Shown one piece after another: positions 57,922-64,000 of a stretch of 64,000 nucleotides of DNA (the first letter of the stretch is position 1; each line of letters begins with the position of its first letter). The stretch is taken from assembly GCF_037975245.1 (NCBI RefSeq), contig NC_092576.1, positions 43,655,611-43,719,610 of the forward strand. The letters are read 5' to 3'. Made by a program: the position numbers and the translations under genes. Source of the stretch: Apostichopus japonicus (Eukaryota; Echinodermata; Holothuroidea; Aspidochirotida; Stichopodidae). The notes beneath the pieces are model-generated. The model made no database searches, was not told the DNA's origin, and saw nothing but the letters and a program-made list of their open reading frames with translations.

Positions 57922-60864
57922 CGCATCAAGTCTTTGCACATAATCCACTACACATAAATTATTAAATGCAAGTGTCATGGACCAAATCAAAGGTTAAAGT
58001 AAAAGCATATGTACATATCAACCTGCAGAGACCTATGTTGCTAATGTAGAGCGAACATTGTAGTTACCCTTTCCCCTTCCCTCTCCCACCTTACACAGTA
58101 TATGGCATAGAACGGCATACAGCTGTTAGTAAATATTAACACTAACTCGAACCACATAAAACTACTCCAACTGTAAGTATCTATTCCAGTTCCTGTTACA
58201 CTGTGCTGCACTGTGCCACGCAGTATACAGTGCCATTCTTACACAGATTCACTTTTATCTTTTATCTGTAATCAATCCTAGGGCAATTTCTGTCTCTATT
58301 GCTCTTCTGCCCAGCACGTATAACTTGTTAAGATGAAACCAGTACACTAATTTACATAGCTGTTTTAGTCACGGATGCTTTCACACAGAGGTAAAATAGT
58401 TGTTATCTAAGATGTGGTTATTAGGATGCCAAATTTATGTCTATCGAGAAACAGAACTAAAGAGTCATCTGCTAAACCAGATCTATAAAAAGTATTATGT
58501 TTATGGTCATGCATGTTGGAACAGGTGTTTACATTCATGGATGTGAGTTGGTGCATTGGGACATTTATACATTTCATGGTGAGATCTTCCCTCACTGCCA
58601 TTGTTTAGGTGCACACATTGCCATGTCAAAGATTTGATGAATTTACTGTAACTTTAATGACTAGAAGTCTTGGGATTTGTCAATATATTATGGCATTCAT
58701 AGTATTGAATTGAATGCAACAGATGTATAGTGGTTTGATGTAGTGACCTGTAATTGGTATGGCCTGAGGCTGTTTTCTTTCTTGAATGTGTAATCATGGA
58801 GCTATAAACAGAGGTGTAATAAACTGGTGACTGTCAACCAATGTTCCAATTACAAAAAAAAATTGTACATGCACATGTGCATGTAGGTTAAACAAAAATT
58901 ACCTGCACAAACAAATCATTACCTGCACCACAAGTGAAAAATACAAAAATGGTGTTTTCAAAGTTACTCCTCTGTTTTGTTTATGTAGGCCATTTCGGGA
59001 CACTGAATATTTTACTTGCATGCACATGTATGCACACATAGCTTACATGTGTGCATGCACACGTGCGCACACACATGTAAGCTATTTAAGTAACATGCAG
59101 TCAAAAGTTACATGCATTAATTTTGGTGCTGTCAACCCCTTGTATTCACATGTCACCACTGGTTTGGCAGATTTGCTTGCAACTCTCCAATCTTTTCGAG
59201 CAATCACTAGTAATTTCACTAATATCCACTATAAATTTAACTTTAATCGCTGAGTAAATTGTTGGCCAAATCCACAAGTTGCAAATTTTATGCTACATCA
59301 CACCAAAATAAATCTACACATGTTTTTTAAAAGGTATATACTGACCTATCAATATATGAAACATTTGAGAGATGCAAAAACTCATCTGCACATCTCAAAA
59401 AAAGTATTTCTTTCCTACAAAGTGAAACACATTTGCCAATGGTTGGTACTATTATGAAGAAAAGGCCTACAGTAGCTACAATATGAAACTCCTATATTTT
59501 TTCATTAAAGGCATATATACATGTAAATAACATTTTTGGTAATGTACATACACAGTAACTCATAGAAAATGACAGGCTAACCCTTTATTATAACCTATAC
59601 AAACTATGCCATTTAAACTGCTTCTGTACACATAATACACATGACTTTATCCACTATTTGGTTTTGGCAAAACATTCCTGAACAATCCATTACACAATAA
59701 ATATCTTCTGCTTGTGAACAAATACTTCTGGCAGATATTGCATTACTGGGTGCAATATCATGATAGTCTTATATTATAAATTAATAAAGAATGGACCCGC
59801 CCCTTGCTGTAGCTGCAAATCTAAACATCCCATTTTGAGTTGAAAACCTTGATCAGTGCGTGCAACTGAATGAATTTCATAGCTCTCAAATCTGCTTGTT
59901 AAAAAATGTGACTTGTTTTCATTTGAATCACTCTAGTTGTCAATGGTTGAGGTTGAATATACAACTCTAAAGGGGGTTCACAATTTCCCTTTCTAGTTTC
60001 TAATCTACCAACCTTTTTTTTATGCAAAAGAGGAACTTCAAGTACAGGTACAGATGCAACAACTGGCATTTCTAGTGAATATTTCAAACCCATTGGGAAT
60101 CAATTTACAATGAAAATCAGACCAGTTGTGAAGCAATTCAACTAAAATTTTCAGAATATGCTTATATGTGGTGAACCATGCATACAATAAATTTGGTATA
60201 TAATTTTTAAAACAGGTTCCTGGGTAAATTACTGAACTTCCTGCATTGTCAAATTTAAAGGATTTTTTTAATGCATATTTCGTAGAAAGTTATTGATATA
60301 GCCTATCCCTGGGTAACTGTAATTTTCGTGGAGCTGGTTGTTTACAGACACTGCAAAGAGCCCAGGGTAAATATTGGATCAGGTTTTGAGGCTTTGCGCA
60401 TGTGTAGTTTAAAACTCTGAAGTTCAAACAGGCTTACGATATGCGCATACAAATAGTGAATAGTGAACTGTGGAATTTAGCAAGAAAAAAATAAACCTAT
60501 GGAGTTGGCGACAGGGAAGTACAAATATAAGGGCTAATGAATGGGGGACTGGGCGGTGAAAATTGATTGAAGGGGCAGGACAGGCGAACAGAGGTAAAAC
60601 AGTGAAGCTAGTAAGGTACAGTACAGCACTTGACCAGCTGCCCTATAGTGTAGAATATACCTGCACAGTATGGGATTGGGAAGTGATACGATAGCAACTA
60701 GGGCCCAGTAAAAATAAATGCAATTGTTGTTCGATCGGGACCTAATTTTTTAGTAACATTACTGGGTTAGGATACACTTACCCTACAATATTATTACAAC
60801 ACTTGCTTAAAATAATACTTTATGGCACGGTTATGCTTTGATCTCATTGGGGAGAGTAAAAAAA
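57922..60864. other. Non-coding stretch
   Basis: No gene supported. Contains a 48-bp near-palindrome at 59038-59085 with 16-bp perfect arms (ATAGCTTACATGTGTG) around CACGTG, and an isolated ATCATGGAGCTAT at about 58793 that also forms the arm of the hairpin at 25798. Confidence 0.5.
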
Positions 60865-61066
60865 ATGGAGACAGCATGGTTTCACTCACCCATTAAATTG
60901 CCAATTGCACATCAAAAAGTTACACAAATATTAAAAACCACTGGTAAAAAAATAAACATCAGCTCTGGTCTGGTCTCTGATCCTCAGGGTTGTCATCTCT
61001 GGGAGTGGAAATATTCCTATGATTTTCTTTGCAAATCTAACTTCAAGCCTCAGGTGGCAACTAAAG
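60865..61066 (+). CDS. Putative exon, unknown protein (METAWFHSPIK)
   Basis: An open frame from ATG 60865 (upstream stop before 60838) to donor AAAGGTATGT, phase 1. It encodes HQKVTQILKTTGKKINISSG, LVSDPQGCHLWEWKYSY and KPQVATK. The phase matches both the SET-like exon at about 62407 and the acidic exon at 62889. No domain recognised; an initiating exon or an internal exon are both possible. Confidence 0.4.
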
Positions 61067-62388
61067 GTATGTCTTGAACTAAGTTAAGCCATCTTGATGC
61101 AAAGTTCAAACGTTTGTCTTCAGTATGTTGTCTTCAGTATGACGCCTTATCAAAGCGATGAGCCAAACATTCGATCCGGGTGATCCTCCTTTCGCTAGAC
61201 CGAGCCCAGAAGTAGCCTAACGTCAGGCGATGCGTGCATGGTTGGGTCTATACCTCCAGAAAAAAAAAATTAGTGCCTATGTGGATGTTTCAGTGCTTTG
61301 AAAGTAGTTCCACTGTTTTAAATCCGCTCTTGCACCATGAAATGCTTATTGCAAAAGCATTATAATTTTATGATATTTTTCTAACCGATGCAACTTAGAT
61401 GTCGTGTAAAGAGAAGTTTGGGGCCATTAAAAAGGCTTTTCACTATTGTACTAACAATGTTGATAAATGGGGATTTTTAGTCCAGTTTATTGATGACTTT
61501 ATTGTTGAGTCTAAATTTGTCTCAAATACTGTACAACAGCACTGGTGTGTATGTTAGTTGAGCTTTTTGAATTATTCACAGTATTTGACGAACAGTGTTG
61601 TGAATGGTAATAATATATGCTTAAAACATGTTGCATTGCAGTAAATGTATACATGTTGGTCAGGGGTAGTAGATATGTGCATTGTGCAGCTGCTCCCTTT
61701 AATGTGGGGCTTAATGTAAAATTTCAATTTAATTTGGCATGATCCTATGCAAATGATCTGCATAATATTTGGTATATGAAGCTATACTTTAACAAGAATT
61801 TATATAGTACATGGCAAAATCTCATATTAGTGGTGCCACCAATTTAAAATCAGTCAGATAGCCTATGTACTACATGTGTGCTTATAAACATGATAATACT
61901 GTACATGAAGGGCACTATGTTAGCATCAGACTCAAATTTATGTTGGTCTTGAATCGCAAATGAGCCCTATCGTTAGGTCTTCCAATAGTTTATCTTTCCA
62001 ATATTTTGCAAGCATGATATATTACATAGATTACTTGGTACAAACTAGTAGTTGATAGTGTTAGGTAGGACAACACATTATGTCATTAGTTATTTAACTG
62101 TTGTTGCACAAAATCATTTTAAATCAGCTACAGGTACAAAAAATAATTGAAAGTGGGTCATTCATGTAGGTTTATGTCATATTGCATGGGTACAAACTAT
62201 AACGTAAACCTGGAGGTACAAGAGATGATTCAAGAATGTCTCCAAATTATTAGGTTGACAGGGCTTTTACTTGTGAATGCCTTTAAATGTCAATTACATG
62301 TTGTAATCAACTCTCATATTATTGTGAGTACTATGATGGCCAGAAAATGATATTAACTTGACCAACTGTAACTGCATATTTTGTGGTT

Positions 62389-62523
62389 AAAGGTTATGGA
62401 GTACAGGTATTGCACATAGGAAGTTCATCATAGGGGAGTTCCTAATAGAATATTGTGGGGAGCTAATTTCCCACAAGGAAGCTCTGAAGAGGGAAAAGGT
62501 GTACCATGAGGAAAAAGGATGGG
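62389..62523 (+). CDS. SET-domain fragment (KMT5A-like), frame broken or spliced
   Basis: From 62418 the frame reads RKFIIGEFLIEYCGELISHK and EALKREKVYHEEKG, the N-terminal beta strands and helix of a SET methyltransferase domain (pattern KGxGV, KFxxGEFLxEYxGELI, REKxY). The expected start KGYGVQVLH lies just upstream at 62389 but one frame off. Either the coding exon begins at 62407 after TACAG (phase 1, losing KGYGV) or there is a 1-base frameshift. A donor GGTAGAG at 62524 would end the exon in phase 1. The catalytic NH and Y motifs are not found in the window; they may be to the right or absent. Confidence 0.55.
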
Positions 62524-62888
62524 GTAGAGTAGCTGAGGCCATAGACCCCATTTTGTAATACTGTATTTTAGGATTGATACCATTGAGTATGGCATGATAA
62601 AAGTGAAGTGCTTATTATAATGAACTCAACCCCTAAGGCTTTTCCAACCAGTTTCAACTACTGTTTGTCCCTCTCCTTCTTCATAGCTTTTCAATGCAGT
62701 CCTGCTTTTCATCTAATTCCATTATCATAGTTACCTGCTTTACCCTCTATTACTGTTTTCACCCATCATATTTACTCAACTGTCTTGAAGGAACTTGAGC
62801 AAGTAGCATGCGTTATTCTGACTATCTTGTCAGTATATTGTTTTATATAATGCTCTATACCAGCTCTGTCTTCTGCTTTGAATTTTAG

Positions 62889-62972
62889 CTGTAACAAGTT
62901 ATGAGGAGAGTGATGGAGATGAAGATCATGTCCCTGTTTGCAAACGTCACAACACTTCAAAGGGTCAACAAG
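62889..62972 (+). CDS. Putative acidic exon (phase 1-1)
   Basis: Acceptor GAATTTTAG and donor GGTATGG bracket 84 nt reading AVTSYEESDGDEDHVPVCKR and HNTSKGQQ, a low-complexity acidic linker followed by a basic stretch. Enters and leaves in phase 1, compatible with the exons at 60865 and 62407. Confidence 0.45.
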
Positions 62973-64000
62973 GTATGGACTGCAATCTCTGCCATTTGCA
63001 TTGAAACCACAATTAATAGTACAAATATACAGGAGAGAAGTAGATGAATGTGTCTAACACCTAGTAACTTGCTTATTCTTATTTCACACATATAGTAATT
63101 TTTAGAGCAACTATATTTTTGAAGTGCTTCTTTCATTTTTTAATTTCATTTATATTGTTTTATAACATAAACTGTATGATATAACAACATAGGAGATATG
63201 AACCAAAACCTGTGAAAGGAAGTGTACTAAAAACCCTATGGGGCTTGTTGAGTAGTGACACTCCCTGACAAAATACAGAACTTTACAACTTTACTACTTA
63301 TCAGAGGTATAAGCATGTAGTTTTATCCACCGACAACACCTAATGGGCAATTAGCATTGTTTTTTTTTTATTAGGACTTTCACTTCCAACCTGCTTTACT
63401 TGTGCTCTGAAACTTCTATTTGTTGTTTAGACCTGTGTGAGACTGTATGCGTGGTGGGATTCTGTGTTAAGGGGGAAAACTGAACATAGGTTTTGATCTC
63501 ATCTGTCAAAAGGAAACAAACAAATTGTTTGAGCTGTTGCATGGTGGTTTAGAGAGCTGTTTATCGATGGTACTTGTACCTGTGGTACAGTAGGTCCGTC
63601 TCAGTGTGGGGCTGTGAGATTTGTACCATAACTTTCGAGAGCTATATTCCTGCAGCAATGAGTGTTTTGTTGATTTGTACAATGAACAGACCTATTCAAG
63701 ACAGATTCATGCGCATGGTGTGAATAGTCAACTGGAGGCAGTCCGTCCTATTTTTTTGGACATGTGAGAATAGGTTAAGGAGAATTCTTCCATATTCATG
63801 CAGCAACCTAGTATACATTGAATAGCTGAACAGATTTTAAACTTTCAACAGCTTCATATCAAGTACACTACACACTTAAAAAGTTATTGATAATTGATTT
63901 GGAAAATTTGGACTTGTCCCAGTGGAACATTACACAGACCAGAGATGTGTGAGCAAGGGCCACAATAGACTTGATAAAAACAAAAAGATGCACTTGCAGA
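62973..64000. other. Right edge, no exon recognised
   Basis: Presumed intron or flank of the gene formed by the preceding exons; no further supported exon. Confidence 0.4.

Overview
This is an AT-rich, intron-rich metazoan nuclear window. The two best-supported genes are NACHT-domain NLR-type receptors whose NACHT region (GYGK[TS]T Walker A, LDxxDEY Walker B, LT[AT]R sensor, CQVPL[FY]F) is of the kind greatly expanded in echinoderms, hemichordates and amphioxus. With hAT transposons, a Gypsy gag relic, AGGCCT-rich introns and a nearby AIG1/GIMAP relic, I infer a deuterostome invertebrate, most likely a sea cucumber or other echinoderm. This is inference; no species marker was seen.

Layout. 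1-2697 (minus strand): a decayed GIMAP/AIG1 GTPase with a coiled-coil tail, broken by in-frame stops and frameshifts, and with a (CCTGGT)n minisatellite where the G4 part of the GTPase should be. 2698-11812: no intact gene; inverted and direct duplications, a possible cysteine-rich gene remnant near 7.9-8.4 kb, an alternating 93-bp tandem repeat and a conserved putative regulatory element at 11221. 11824-16779 (plus): NLR-A, 8 coding exons, about 647 residues. 16850-26200: repeats, an LTR-like copy and two related leader-like segments. 26222-49993 (plus): NLR-B, 10 coding exons, about 834 residues, with a possible N-myristoylation start and a proline-rich linker. Its introns hold a nested pair of hAT elements, long hairpins, inverted G/C-rich minisatellites and a 47-bp minisatellite. 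50-54.5 kb: MITE-like palindrome, Gypsy gag relic and a second LTR-like copy. 54.5-64 kb (plus): several exon-like ORFs with consistent phase-1 splice sites, including a SET-domain fragment, from one or two genes running towards the right edge.

The most interesting structure is the 3' part of the two NLR genes. It is made of a repeated exon cassette (209 nt, 77 nt, then 56-71 nt; boundary phases 0-2-1-0), present once in NLR-A and twice in NLR-B. In NLR-B the copies are joined by a 120-nt helical exon homologous to the last 40 codons of the NACHT exon. Exon lengths and phases are almost identical while the protein sequence has diverged, which suggests a unit built for duplication and shuffling of the sensing region. 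Both genes also share, upstream, a 32-bp composite element: a DR1 nuclear-receptor-type site followed directly by a 7-5-7 inverted repeat ending in TGCGTGA.
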